Below are positions 36,916 to 51,180 of a DNA stretch of 64,000 nucleotides, piece by piece; the stretch's first letter is position 1, and each line of letters begins with the position of its first letter. The stretch spans positions 645,936 to 709,935 of the forward strand of contig JAQGBZ010000002.1 in NCBI GenBank assembly GCA_034687125.1, written 5' to 3'. A program made the translations under genes and the position numbers. The DNA comes from Neelides folsomi (lineage: Eukaryota; Arthropoda; Collembola; Neelipleona; Neelidae). The notes below the pieces were generated by a model. That model had not been told where the DNA came from. It saw only the letters and a list, made by a program, of their open reading frames with translations, and searched no databases.

Positions 36916-39900
36916 TCATTCCGATTTTTCATTTGATTCTGGTAGGGACGTATTTTCACTAGGGATGGATTCTTTTGACTCCTCTGACTCTTTTTCCAAT
37001 GGAATTTCTTCCATGGTCGGAGACGGTGTCAAACTCTCGTTTAAAATTTCCTCTTCTTCTTTCTTTTCTTCAATTTCCTACAAAAATAAAACCCAGGGGT
37101 CAATACAAAAATATTTTAATGGGGCAATGGCCAACATTTAAATTTGAGGTCATGGCTCACTTGACTCGGCTGACATTCTTGACATTCTGTGGTGGGAGGA
37201 GTTTCAATGGAAGCCGTCATTTCTGGCGGAACTTGAATCTCGACATCTTCGGCGGGTGATTCTGAACCCCGTGACTCCTCACTTGAATTGAGACCTTCTT
37301 CCATGTCAAGGTGGAGAATGCTCTCCTGGCTCCCCGTAAACTGAAATCAATCAGTTCTCTTTACTATTCATACACTCCACAAATGTGGATCATTTCCGCC
37401 TTCCAATCACGCAGCTCAGGTCTCTGAATTATGTAAACCTGTGAATACTCCTCACAACTCTCCCATTAAACATTCATTGGCTTAATAATAGGTTTAATAA
37501 AGGCAGTAAATCAAACTTTGTTTACGATAAATCCATAGAATTTGAGAATGTCCATTTTGCACATTGGGCAGGTGCGGTGCTCCAAGAGCCAGGGATCTAC
37601 GCAGCCTTTGTGAAACTCATGTCTGGAATGATGATTAAACATTTGTTACACCAAAGGTTTCCTTGAGGAATTAAATTAAGAAATTATGATTTATCATTAC
37701 TTGCAAGGGAGAGTTCTAAGGATATCTCCGGAACGGTATAGCTCGATACACACAGCACAACACTCACCTTCGCCCACCAGCTCCTCATGGAAAAATTTGA
37801 TAAATTGAGTTTAAAATTGGAAATATTAAAAACAAATTAAAATGTAGGTTTTTGTTATATTTAGTTCATTTATTAATTAAATTTAATTATCTCAATAAAA
37901 GAAATAAAATAAAAAAATGAGATAAGATTAAATAAGAGATAGATATGAGAATAAAATTCTTTGATGACTTTGTTGGATCAAAATGGTAACTCGTAAAAAC
38001 ATTACTATAAATATGAAGATTAATATTGTAACTTTACTTAATGTTCGTGACTCAAGAAGAACAAAATATGAAATTGAATCATAAAGATAAAATTTTATAA
38101 TAAATGGAATCCTTTCAATCATTTGGATCTAATTGATTATTTCTGGAATTGGCCATCTCAAAAACCCCATTGGATAAAATACCTAATTTATTATTAATGT
38201 TACATTACATACTTTTAACTGTATCTTTATATTTTATTGTCTTAAATGGGGGATTTGAGTAATTTTATCAAATTGTTGGAAATCGCATTGAATGAAAATT
38301 TTTTCAATATATTTATTATCTATAGTTATATAAGAAGTTGGCTGTTTCACCTTATCGGAGAGTTTGATGGAACGTGTGGGTATTTTGGCGAGGGCTTTCT
38401 TCGCTGCATTGCACAACCTTTGCTGTTATTAGGAAAAAGCGGATTAGAACTCAGAATGTGAATTTCTTATGTCTTACTGCGAGTCGATCTTTTGCATGGA
38501 GATACCGGAACCTCTGGATGTAATAGAACACAAGCCATGCCAAGGAAATGATCATAAGGACGATGAAGGAGATCGAGACGAAAAGAACCGACGTCCTAAA
38601 AAAATAATAAAATAATAAATTTCCAATATAACATAAAATCAAAATTATAATTGATAAATAATCAAAAATCATTGATATGTAATAATGTAATAATAAGTAA
38701 TACATAAAGTGAAATCATTCATTTAGTTCATAATCAATGTTTAATTGTCCCTCTCCGGGGCTTGATACCAAATTATTGGATGTATAGAAATTAATGTTAT
38801 TCGAATTGATCAAAGAGTAATTTATTAAATATTGTGAGCTTCGTTGATTTAAAAAAAACATGATTGGTAAAGTTTCTTTATTTTCATCGTTAATAAATAT
38901 TTTCACTCTCCTTTGAGAATGAAAGTTGATGACGTGAGGGAAAATAAAAACAGTCAACTTGGAATGGGAGTTGGAAGTTAAATAGAAGAATAACAAAGAA
39001 AACTTTGATCGTTAACTTCAATTCAGAAATGAGTGAATTCTAAAAGATTCAATTAACTATTTCAACTAGGTAAATTGTTTAATTTCTCAAGCTCGAAATT
39101 TTTAAAAATGAATTTAGTTTTGACTTGAAATTAATTAGAAAATTATATTTATAGATTAGTTTAATTTTTTTAAAATGGGATTTCATACTAAAAATCTATA
39201 TAATAAAATGGGATATTTTCTAAGTACTGGATATATTATATAAAGTAATTAGCACCGAATTTCATTTTGAGACATATTGGGCATTGGGTTGAGTTAATGG
39301 GTTAATGGGAGTTCCGGTCTCTAAGGCCAAACTTTGAGTGTGGAAAACTATTTGTTTCAAACTGTTTACGGCTCTTGGTCCGAAGTGATAAAATTGTAAA
39401 GTGTATGAAAATATTTGTGTGGATTCGGGAGAGAAATAACGATCAGGTTGACGCCCTTGAGACAAGGTCAACACGGAGGTCCGAAAATTCCCCCAATTCC
39501 CTCACCTATTGATGCCGGTGTATGGGTGAGTGCAAGTTTCACCCACGGAGATGAACATGTAAACTTGAACCCCGCTGTCCACGAGCTGAGCGATTTCCTC
39601 TCCCTTCCATTTGAAAGTGAAGATACCTGGAATGTCACCTGGAAGAGAAAGCAATCAGTGAAATTTATATAAATCTTAATAAATCTTAAAAACATAAATG
39701 AAATATATATAAATCTTAACTACATAAATAAGAGATAACTATTATATCTACATATATAGGTAATTTTAAATACTCACAGTTGTTGCAGTTCTTAAGCCCC
39801 ATTCTTTCTAAATTATCTTTAGCTTCACGGTCGTAGACGAGCATCGCTGAGGCATTCATTCGATAAGCATTTTCAAGCTTCCGATCAAAATTACAGCTGT

Positions 39901-42900
39901 CATTAAATATCAAATTAAAATCGTTAATTATCATTCCTCATACATATAAATATTACATATCTGTAATACAATTCCTATAAGTATATGTAATATTATATTC
40001 AATGTGAGATATTTAATCTCTTCATAAAGTGACATGTGTTGAAGGGTAAACAGCCTTGTATTCATTACACATTATGTTGTATTTCTATTAACTTAACCTT
40101 TAAGACCATTAATTAATTGATGTTAAATGTGACGGAGGTAAAAAAAGGTTTGAGTGGCTAAACAAGTATTTAACATCAACGACTTTCAACAACTCAAATG
40201 AATTCAATGAAGGAATTGGAATAATATTTATTATCTTCATTCCTCTTATTCATTAACTAATTGTAAAGTAGAGGGGAAATGTTTGTATTCTTCTCCATAA
40301 GCCATTGGGTCTTTTGAAATGAATCAATTGAATGTTAAAAAGTTATTATCTTGGAGACGTCAGCTCGTTCTCTTTTTAACTCTGGCACGCCTTCAAATGT
40401 CACAAATGAATGTTCAAAACATGCATGGCCTCTTTTTCTTCAAATGTTAAACTCCCCAATATTCCCCTCATTTCCATAAGTTTTAATTATATAGATCGCC
40501 TTATGCAAGATACACATACATATCATATAATACTCAACTTACAATATTTAAATCTCTTATAATGGAGTTAGCATAATTGAGTGTTAAAATCCTCTTTGAC
40601 TCGTCACGTCCAAATCCTTTATTATAGTCTTATAACTACATATACATTATTCTCATGAGAAACATTTAAATTCATATTAGTATCTAGAGTTTCATCCGTA
40701 ATACATATAAATATAACTTATATGTTATATTTAATGCTCTTTATATTTTTGTAATTATTAGGGATTTTACATTAGTATTACATTGGTAATTGGTATAATG
40801 TATGTAAAGGTAATTATAAATATAAAGAATTTCCTTCTATCTTCCTAATGATAATGATGAACAATGTGGAGATTCTGGGTATGGAAAAAGTTGGATATTC
40901 TTGAGCACAATTATGTAGATCCATGTCTTGAGGATTTAAGAATTGAAAGTAAATGGGTTTATTTAATGGAATGCCCTCGAGAAATTGGCTGTGAAGAGGA
41001 GTTGAAGTATGGGGAAGGATAGGAAGTGAAATGGGAGTTGATATATTTTATAATACGAGTTGATCAATGAGCATTCACCTGCTCATTTAGTGGATCTCTC
41101 ACGTGCTGCGGAAATTAGCAAATGTAATGAGCTCCTTATGCATTTCGTTTTATGTTCTCTCTGTACAGAGAGGGATCGACACTTTTTGCGGATGATGAGG
41201 AAGAAGGGAATCTCCCAGAGGCAGAAAAGAGGCGGCCAATTTGAAGGTCGTTCGGCTTCTGAGTTCGCTTCCCCCTTTTTTGCCCCCGCCAAGGTCCGAC
41301 TCATTTTGCCCCTATGCCGCAAGACTCTTCCGTCCTCATAAATTAATTTCCTATGTAATAAGGAAGTGACATCTGAATCACTTGAATATGTGTGATAATC
41401 CAAACATACAAATATGGTTAATTGAAGAGGAATGATAATACACCCATTGTATCTGTATCTGTATATGATAAATAAACCTAATTATGTATAATATGATAAA
41501 TACAGCTATTATGTATGGTACATATATGATAAATACAAATAATGTGGATATGGACATTAAAGGGAATTTTTTCCATTTGTGAAGTTTGAGCCAAAACGGC
41601 GAGGATTCGTCCAAACTCCATCGATTTCCATGTCTGTGAATAATATGAAATTGAAGTGTCTCCTAGAGCCTTTTTTCCTTTTTCTCTCAATTTGGAGAAT
41701 CCAAGAGGAAAATCTTACATGTGCTTCAATTCATTGTCATTCATAAATTCCCTTTTATTCCTCTGCGACTTTATTTTTCCCGACTTGTTTTCTGAGTGTT
41801 CTGAGTTGGTTGTTTTTCCTCTACAGATTCAATTTCAGTTCTTGCCCACTTTCCATTTCCATTCAACACTCATTCTTTGTACTCCCCAGTTGTCAAGGCG
41901 GGAATGGAGGGAATTTTAAATGTCATCTAAAGGAATTTACCTTCCACGCTGAATGAGTGCAACCCAGGGCTCATTAGGGAGATTATTCCCAAAGGGGAAA
42001 TCGCATCCGTGGTGGACTGTGGGTTTGTCAATTGAATGGACGTGAACGACGAGTCCACTCGCTCCAACGATCCGACCAATCCCATACTTCCCACTCTGTC
42101 AAAAACAATTCAAATTAACTTATATTAACTTCCAATTAAATTAAAGTTTAAACAAATGTCAAATGTACAGAAAGGGATAGGTTTTTGGTTTGTATGGTTC
42201 AATGGTCGGCAGACTTAATAAGTCAATAAAACCATTATTTTCCGTCAACTCCAACTTCCATTTGGGGTATGTATGACCCAACTAAATATTCTACCTATCA
42301 CTTCCCAATCCAATTATCATTTTATTTATGAGGTGGAACATCTGAGGAAGAATGAGAATTTGAGAAGGTAAATATTTATGAACCTCTTCCATGATTTATA
42401 TATATTTTTTCTTGGGGTGATTGGCCCTTTCACTATAATACATATCGGCACATTTTAAATGAACTTTTTTTAATTTCCTATCAGAGAAATTCACACTACA
42501 AAAGTAATATAAATGTATATATACATAATATAAGTAAATATACGTAATAGAAATATAAGTGGAATATGTATTATTAAGTATTATAATGTATTAATATGTA
42601 TTAATATGTATTAATAAGTATTAATATGTGTTAATTAATCTTTTTAAAAATAACAATTTGGTTTGGACAATTAATTTGCAAAGGATTTGTATGTATTTAT
42701 TTATTTGTAAGTAATTAGTTATTTGAGTTATTTGTTTGATTTATCTGAGGATCTGATAGACATCTTCCTATATTTGCATTTTATATATGATGGGTGTGGA
42801 AAACAAATAGCGTCTGTTTGAGAATCTCTTGTTTATTCTCTTGGAGTTAATAAACCTCTCAATTCCCAAACCTCAGATGGACTTTGGATGGATTCAGTGA

Positions 42901-44123
42901 GAAAACTCACAATATTGCAAAAATGAGTATCTTTTTTCAATATCATTTAATACATATTTCTCTATATATTTTCATTCTATCAGTATAATCTTTTATATTT
43001 TCATACTATCAGTATAATCTTTTATATTTTACATATACTATACTGTACAGATACATATATCAATATATTATTTAATTCTGTACATACTGAAAGGATACAT
43101 ATCGATATAATGGTATGAATTTGGACTATATAACTCTTCTTTTCTATTGATTTTTCTTCATTCTATGCATTTTTAATCATCTTCCCATGATTGATCTTGT
43201 CACAATTTCCAAGTAAATTGAAGATCTCCCAAAAGGGAGGAAGCTGTGGGTCACAAGGCCTTATGCAAAAACCCACCAGCCTCTTTCCACCACCACGAAG
43301 ATGCGGAAGTTGTTCACATGAGAACAAAAGACCTCAAGGTCGACTTTTTCTATCACGTGGATGGCCAAAAATATGCTCTTTTATCTCCCTGAAGATCTTC
43401 ACTAATCTTTCATGTATTTCATCAACTCACCAACACCTGAGAAAAATGAAACAATCCACTCCATACAAACAGATTCAGATTGGACCAAGATTGAACAACA
43501 CAAAGAAAGCATTCACAATTGGAATCAACATCCATTTTTATATAATTCTCGTTCCTTATAAAATGTGATAATGATGAATGTGATTTAATAGTGAATTTTA
43601 TACAATTGAATTTGACAATTGAATCCAATGTTTGTGAATATGTTTCTATCATAGGAAATGGAAATAGTTTTGGGTAGGTTAAATTCTGCAAATGGCCAAT
43701 TTACACCTCACAGGTGAATTGACATTAAAGGGAAGATGAAAGATAAAATTCTCTTTGATTCTCATGAATGAAATTGTGACAAAGTCGGGAACTACAATGT
43801 ACATATCCCATATACTAATATATGGTATAAATATATAGGTATTTGTCGTAAAAACTATTACTGATATACTAGGTATCAAATATTGTCAGAGTAAGTACAT
43901 TTAAAGATAATTTGATAATTAAAATGAAATTTTGATTTACCTCAGATTTGTCTGAAAGTATTTTCTCGCTGTTTGCATCATAATATGTAATGTTGATGAA
44001 AGCAGTTGTGAATTCGTCCGATGGGCCCAGCGACCATTCGTTGGTTGAAGCGGCCCAAGCCGATCCGCCGCCAACTCGAATCCCCAACAGAACCCAAAGG
44101 AGGAAAATTGCGGCGAATGCCAT
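36916..44123 (-). CDS. gol: Goliath/RNF130-RNF150-type PA-TM-RING E3 ubiquitin ligase, complete, 10 coding exons
   Basis: Exons in transcript order: 43941-44123, 41941-42095, 39778-39896, 39506-39638, 38478-38595, 38351-38422, 37701-37783, 37526-37622, 37161-37340, 36916-37077; phases agree, 433 codons plus TGA. Residues 1-24 form a signal peptide ([20 protein letters not shown]). The lumenal protease-associated domain includes [29 protein letters not shown] and [20 protein letters not shown]. One membrane helix follows at about 200-222 ([20 protein letters not shown]), almost identical to vertebrate RNF130/149/150. The cytosolic RING-H2 spans 269-309: [28 protein letters not shown]. Members ubiquitinate endosomal membrane cargo. 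The C-terminal 113 residues are very acidic (EEKKEEEE). Which of the RNF130/149/150/goliath paralogues it is cannot be settled; the symbol denotes the family type. Confidence 0.93.
41130..41345. promoter_or_regulatory. GC-richer islet in the second goliath intron
   Basis: CpG-containing block (GCGGCCAATTTGAAGGTCGT, CCCCCGCCAAGGTCCGACTC) in otherwise AT-rich intron. Open frames on both strands show no domain and do not fit the phase-2 exon boundary. Candidate regulatory sequence by composition only. Confidence 0.25.
42570..42640. repeat. Short tandem repeat, unit about 10-11 bp
   Basis: Successive copies of ATGTATTAAT and close variants (AAGTATTAAT, ATGTGTTAAT) lie in the first goliath intron. 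Confidence 0.7.
42965..43022. repeat. Tandem duplication of a 29-bp unit
   Basis: Two adjacent copies, 42965-42993 and 42994-43022, differ at one position (CATTCTATC versus CATACTATC around CAGTATAATCTTT); a third partial copy (TATATTTT) follows. In the first goliath intron. Confidence 0.8.
43215..43395. other. Sequence of higher complexity in the first goliath intron
   Basis: Less AT-rich than its surroundings (GGAAGCTGTGGGTCACAAGG, TCACGTGGATGGCC). The 125-codon frame at 43191-43568 that covers it has no recognisable domain and no fitting splice sites, so it is not called coding. Confidence 0.3.
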
Positions 44124-45099
44124 GGCAACTATTCAACTTCGCCGATTTCACCCGCACAATCACCACCGCTCATATTAACAACTATTTTACACATTTAATT
44201 ATCACTCAATGCAAAACTTGGTTCGTTCAATCCATCTTCGGCTCATTTTCAATTTGTCCTGGAAAGAATTTAAAAAGTTTAATTTTACTTATTACTGTAA
44301 TTAAATATCTTTAATTAACTCTTTACTGTAATTGATGTAATAATGACCATTTTTGTCACAAAATATACACTTAATTAAATTTAACGTTTTCTTTTATTTC
44401 TGAGTTATGCGTAGTAAATAGATATAAGAAAATGTATGATAATTTTATATATAATCTCTATACCAGGTGTATGTAAATGGATATATCCAGTAGAACTAGT
44501 CATATAAAAGAATATATCAAATATATATCAAAGGTATTGTGGTCTGTTCATATCAAACTGCATTTGTATTTTGAGTTCAACAACGGCCCACGTTCCAATT
44601 CAATTGAAAAGAAGGAGATCGATGGAAATAAAAATAAATTGAGTCTTTTTTTACATGTCTGCTTCTTACACAACCAAATGGCCCATAGTCGATGGCTTAT
44701 TCATTCCTTATCCAAATTGTTTAATACTTTGATTGATTACATCGATAAAATCATTCCTAATCGATAATGCGTAAACCGCGTATTTATCCAAAACGACCGA
44801 AAAATACAAATCGAACAAACCACAATTCACAATGGTTATAAACTCATAAGAATATATCAGAAAATTGGAATTATTAGGAAATCTAATAAATATTTAATAT
44901 TATCTTAAATTAAATCTTAAAGATTCCTTAATAGGTATATCTTTACACGAAGGTATATCTTCTCCTTAATAGATGTATTATGGATATATAAATATCAATT
45001 TGACAATATTTCTTATAATTTATACTTTAAATTAAATTATTTGTCTTACACGTTTTGTCCTATTTGAATGTTTTGTGTTTAACTTGTTTTTAGAAGTTG

Positions 45100-45300
45100 T
45101 TTATTTGAGAGTAAGGACGAGACTGTTGGCCGAGACCTTCTCCCAACCAACGTGGGAGCAACAATGAGGTGGAAACAAAGAACCTGAGGGACCATCTCTC
45201 ACTGCTCATCACAAAACACATGCCCCAAAGAGTTGAGGTCTTGGGAGTTTCTTTGTTCGACCCTCCTTTCAAACTCTCTGTAAACAGATCAAGTGTTTTC
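45100..45300. promoter_or_regulatory. GC-richer islet upstream of the goliath gene
   Basis: About 1 kb upstream of the goliath start on the minus strand, a block such as ACGAGACTGTTGGCCGAGAC and CCAACCAACGTGGGAGCAAC stands out from AT-rich flanks. Promoter or 5' untranslated exon is possible; only position and composition support it. Confidence 0.3.
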
Positions 45301-46104
45301 CCCGGGATTTTCAGACATCCAATGCAATTGGCATTTTAAAGGTCGTAAAACATTTGCTGACACTTAGCCAGCGAAGGAAAAACGATTAAATTCTCAATGC
45401 TTTTACACCCCTGTTTGGTTAAACCGTTAAAGAATAAAATTTTATGATCTTAAACCTTTCCCAACTTTATTTCTAAAATCATTTAAAAGTATGGAAAATA
45501 GCTTTTATGATTATTCTCTTTCTTTATAAAATAAAATATTTGGTTGATTCAATTTTGGTTAGTTTGAAAAATAAATAATACTATATAAGAATACACTTGT
45601 GAATTATTGTCATGTTCATAAAATGAAGTTTGGGAAATTTGAGTTGAATTTAATCGGTTTCATTTAATACATTATCTTTACTACTAAATCACATTAGATA
45701 TATGTAAGGTACATAAATACTATATTACATATATTGCATAGAGAAGGCATATAAAGTATATGATATGTATATAAGTATTTAAGGTATACTAAGTACATGT
45801 AAGGAAATGAATATAAAATTATGAATGAAAATATATTCATTCATCATGATGAATATTTAAATATATGAAAAATGACGAATCTTTTCATTTTCAAGAGCTC
45901 AAATTGGTTGCTAACGGTTTTAGCAATTCGAGGAAATCAATTTGCTTAAATTTGAACCAGATGAACTATTCTAGTTAAAAAATAGATCCTTTATAGTTTT
46001 CCTCTTGTAAGGATTTTAACCCCGAGCACAATAATAGAATAATAGTTGGTTGAGGAACGTAATTAATAAAACGGATTTTATTATGATTTCCATTTATTGA
46101 TAAC

Positions 46105-46228
46105 TAGAGATGCCGTTTCGCGAGTGCATAAATACATTATGTAGCATAGGCTATACATGAAATTTTATGCACTCATGCACTCGAGTACATGGTTTTGAGT
46201 GCATAAACGAGTGCATGCGGCATCCCTA
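46105..46228. mobile_element. 124-bp hAT-type MITE with perfect 8-bp target duplication
   Basis: The left end TAGAGATGCCG and mirrored right end (CGGCATCCCTA) form TIRs, with the inner GAGTGCATAAA also mirrored. TTGATAAC is duplicated exactly at 46097-46104 and 46229-46236. An 8-bp duplication and TAGGGATG-like ends are typical of hAT elements. It has no coding capacity, so a hAT transposase elsewhere must have moved it. Confidence 0.9.
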
Positions 46229-46239
46229 TTGATAACTGA

Positions 46240-49200
46240 TAACATTTGCCAATTCCAGCTAAAAGAATTTATATGTGACTAGTGTAAGCATGTAAATTAA
46301 TAAATAAAATAATATTTTTAAATTTGTTTGGTGTAAATATAATCCATATCAGTAAACAATTACATTGAAATAATTATTATACCCTGCAATCAATTATATG
46401 AAATATGGTATTTATAATATTTTATCCAATGTTTTACCAATGCGACAATTATGTATATGTAATACATATTTATATTGTATTGACAATTGGATCAAATTTT
46501 TCCATGGTTTGAGTCTGAGAAGAGTTGAGGAAAAGGTCGCGGATTTTCCTGCCCTTTACAAAATCCCCGAATTGATGCAATCCGCAACTCGTGCATGTTG
46601 AAGGACCCAAAATACCCCAAATCCACGTATTTAACAATTGAATAAAAGGTCAAGCGAAAATCTGACTAGAAATTGAATTATGGTAATTACATTCATCCTC
46701 TACATATTGGTACATACATAGTTAATATGTAAAAATATTTAACATGTACATACACATTTTACATATCCTACATTACATACCTATACAAAAATACGTATAT
46801 TCATACATATATAGTACATACATATTTGTATATTTTACATTATACATAAATACATATTTGCACATACACTTGGTTACATATGTAGTTAATGTAGAAATAG
46901 ATACTTAAGCTTAATTGTAATTATATGGACAAATGGGAATAAATATAGTAACGAATGTTGTTTTGATCTTTTAAATCTAATTTTGTAAAGATGGTAAAAA
47001 TTATTATAAGCCTTGTCCTTTCAATTTCCATAAAAGAAAGAAAGAAACGCGTAATTTTCCATCCAAATTGTAAAGCGAGTCAACATGTTTGAATGGGATA
47101 TTAAAATCTTGAAGACGAGTAATGAAGGTATTCATTTAGATAATAATGAGGATAATGACGTCCGATGAACAAACTCTCTTCACAATTATTTAATCATCCA
47201 AACATGATGTCATAGAGTTTAAATATAAATCTCAATTTAAATTTCCCTCTTTCATTTAACTACCTTAAACTATCCTTACATATATCTTATTTACAGTTAA
47301 AATCTGCCTTTTATTTCTGTCTTTAGAATCTGCTTATGTTGAAATTGAAATTCCTTTGAATTTCTTATTAAATAAAAAATTCCCTATCTCTCAACTTGAC
47401 ATTCAATCGATTCCCCTTCAATTTCATTCAATGGCTAAACATGAAATTCCAAGTTCAATTTTAATCTTTCAATCCTTCCCTTTACGATTTTCCACTCACA
47501 TGAATTTTATGCATATTTCAATATTAACATTATTAACATATTTCCAGACTTCTTTAATCTTCACAATTTCATCCAAAAATCAATTGATGTGGATCTGTAA
47601 AAAATCCACCCATATTTTCATACATGGTCAAATTTCAGTGGTTGAATGGAAATCGTTGGGTTAAAAGAGAATCTAAATGTAATTTGTTATTTATTTCACA
47701 TATAAAACTCCATTGGAATTTTAGAAAAAGGAAAAATGCAAATTCCATTAATCGGAGAAGGAAATTAAAGTGTTTAAATTTAAAATGAGAATTGTTGGAG
47801 TATGCGTCTAAGATTATCTGTTGTTTAAATATATGGCCAATATAAAACTCATACATAAACATATGTATACATATAGTATTAGTAGGAGAATACTTATTCA
47901 TATGATATGCAGATGCATGTAATAATAGGTCTAACAAGGTTTTGAGATAGGAGTAAAGTGAATCTCATAAATAATGAGATGTCGTCGCGACTGTACATAA
48001 TTCATCTCTCATTCATTTATTCCCAGCGTGGTGAATGAATATTTAATTACTCTCAATTTTATTCCCCAGGACGAGTGGCGTCGTTGCAAATGAATTCCCA
48101 ACCTCAATCACTTCACTCTCTTTGACAATCAAAAATATATAACTAGTTCATACTCAATTAATGACCCAATTTGAGACATATTTACTAAATTATTTATTAA
48201 GAGAAAATCCTTGAAAATTCATCATTTAAACATTTCAATAATGGTTTAATTAGACAATTTATATTTAGCATTTTTACTCATCGAGTGAATGTGTGTATAC
48301 CAATAGTACATACATAAATATGGTAGGTATTAGTATTGGATAGGAAAATATTATTTTTGAAAAATGGACGAAAGCGTCATAAAAATGTTCAATGTTTAAC
48401 TTTTAAAAAAGGAAGGATTGAAAGAGATTTGGTCCCAATGACTGAATATTTCATGAACCTAAAGGGATCTGGATTGAATAAAAGATGAAAAATTGCTCTG
48501 GTGACAACCGGCTTTTTCTTTAAAAACCAAATCACATTCTAATTTTGTACAAACACTTTATAATTATACAATAATTACATTAACTCCCCATTGTTTTCCA
48601 ATTCAATGTCAAAAACGGACCCGAATTAAATTGGCGTATAAATTAATCAATGGAGCTATGCGCAAAACTGATTAAACTTCTTAAGAGATATACATAACCA
48701 TTATATTTTAGCGCTTCATTAAAATTCATTAAATTTCAGATTACCAGTCGCTAATATTTTTCCTAATCTTCTCCATCAACTTCAAGGACATTTTGTTCAA
48801 ATGATCATTTTGAATATTTTTAAGAGTAAACAATTATAAAAAATATTATTTTTATACTTCAACAGTAAAAATGAAAACGTAAAAAGTGTTAATTTGGAGC
48901 TTGTAATAATTGTAAGTCATTAGAGGTGATTTTTAACAAACTGACAAAAGAACGTCAATTTAAGATAAAAACCATTTTTGCATGAGGGAGAGAGAGGAAA
49001 ATGAGGAAATGGATATTGGAAGGATGAGAGTGGAGAATTAATGGTGAAACCATTAGAGGAAGAGGAAAGTGAAGAATAATGGAAGAAAATAACCAAACTC
49101 ATCACCACTTTAATAACAGTCGATTATAGAACATTCTTCATACACGAAATCCATAGGATTCATATTGGGATAAATATGTCCGATACACGCAGGGCTAAAA

Positions 49201-50860
49201 TTTTCATCACTTATATTTGATTTATAACTTTTTTGAGTCTTTTATATACATTTGGTATATTATATAATATATTATACATTATACATTACATATATGGTAT
49301 ATAAATACATATGGAATACATATACTTCTAATGTCTATTTCACTAAATAAACCTATACTTATACTAAAAATTAGTATGTACATTATTTAAAAACGTGTAG
49401 TATATGGTATGTAAAGTCCAATTTTGCATCAAGCTAATTATTTGTAATATTAATTCTTTGATAAATTATTTTTTAATAATCAAAATATTTATTTGTTATA
49501 TTTATTATCTCGGAAGAATATTATTTGTGGGAAATCACCTGGAAGAATTTAATCAGTGTTTATTGAATCAATCTGTGTAGTGTTGGTGTGAATGAAATCA
49601 CAATGTACCTGATGTCATTTCATGATATATCTGAATGTATTGTACATTTGATAGGAAGGAGGAACTTCCTCTTTATTATATCCAAGATGAGATGAATTGA
49701 ATTGGGGAGTGTCAATGTCAAGAATTTCGTCAGAGAATCCCCGTCGCCTTTTTTCCTCCACCACCCATGAAAAGGGAAATTAAAATTTAATTTAAGGGAA
49801 AAGCCTTCAACATTCACACCAACCCAAATAAAGTGATTAAAAACACTCCAATTCTCAACAGAGATCAATCAATTGATCCATTTGATTCCAAATAATGGTG
49901 AGAGGAATAACAAGGAAATACTCAGCAATTAATTTATCCAATAATAAAAATACCCAATTTGGGAAAATTTCATATATAAATTTTATATTAATTAGCAAAT
50001 AGTAATTTAGTAAAGTTATAATTAATTTACCAATGGTTAAAATGTCATTTAAGAATTAAATGTACATTATTTAAATGGAACTGACATGGAAATTAAAGTT
50101 TGACCAGACGGCCGATGAGGGTGGAAGAACATTAAGAGTTTAAAGGCCATCTTAAAGGAGTAGGAAAGAAAAACCCATTAGAGGCCTATAATGCCATTTG
50201 AAAATCTTTTTGCTATTCTTCTCACTTCCCCCAATCTTCAATAAAAATTGATTCCCATTTTCAATCATTTTTTACTTTAAAGGCATTTACAAAAGTTTAG
50301 TGAAAAAAGTTCAAAAAGTTCATTTTTGTTAAAAATATTTTTTGTTAGCATTTAATGACCACAAAGTATCAAATATACCTACTCTATGTACATTTATATC
50401 ATAAATACACAATACATTGCATATTTATATTTTTGGTATTTGGACATATAAAAACTTGTATATTGGTACTTATAAGGGCTAATTTGCACTTATTGGCCAA
50501 AATAGCCTTGCATGCTAAAGTATGCTTTTGTTATGATTATTTAATTTGATTATAATTAAAAATTCTCAAACCAAACAACAATAAATCTCAAGTGAAATCC
50601 AATTTAAGCTCAAATAAAATAAAAATGGGAATAGAAGCCTAATGCAGTGGAAATTCTCACGGTTGGACAAATTCATTTTTTTTACATTTACTTAACATTT
50701 AATACTTTATCCATTATTACCATAATACTCACAAGTTCACTCGTTCAAACTCTTTAGCTCTGAAAATGTTAATAGACAAATTGTTTTAACTTATTCATGC
50801 ATTGGAATTTTTATTTCAGTGAAAAATGCATTTTACTGCATATAATAATAATCTAGTGTT
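46240..50860. other. Long AT-rich stretch without recognised genes
   Basis: Open frames here (such as 47356-47664 and 47635-47937) are AT-driven and on both strands. No domain, no splice-consistent exon set and no bounded repeat could be supported. It includes TACATA-rich low-complexity patches near 46700-46900. Confidence 0.5.
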
Positions 50861-50872
50861 ATGCATATTATA

Positions 50873-51180
50873 AGCATGAGTCACAGGGTGTGACATGCTG
50901 AATCAGACTCTCACGGCCTCGTTTTGCCTTGTAACTTATGAGTCATCGAAGGAGAATTGAGCTTGGACTGCTCCTCATAACGCAAGTTGGGTTCCGAACA
51001 TCAAGCCTTCCACAGCTTATGCCCAACTCGGAGATTCGATAAATAAAGTCTAAATTGAGTGGCCACTCGCAATTAAAATCTAATAATTCATTGATTAATT
51101 AAATATCCGTTTCATGTGGTTAGTTAGGAGCGAGTCGGGGACGGTATAATCCCGATGGAGCTTGGCGGGGCCTTGCTACA
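50873..51180. other. GC-richer block of unknown nature with two small palindromes
   Basis: Contains the hairpin GTCACAGGGTGTGAC near 50878-50892, the perfect palindrome GAGTGGCCACTC near 51057-51068 and CpG-bearing sequence (GGAGCGAGTCGGGGACGGTA). No reading frame with a recognisable motif. It lies immediately beside the fold-back element at 51397 and may be transposon-derived. Confidence 0.35.

Noticed and set aside
43191-43568. 125-codon frame in the first goliath intron
   Set aside because: No domain and its boundaries do not fit the phase-0 junction between the flanking ligase exons.
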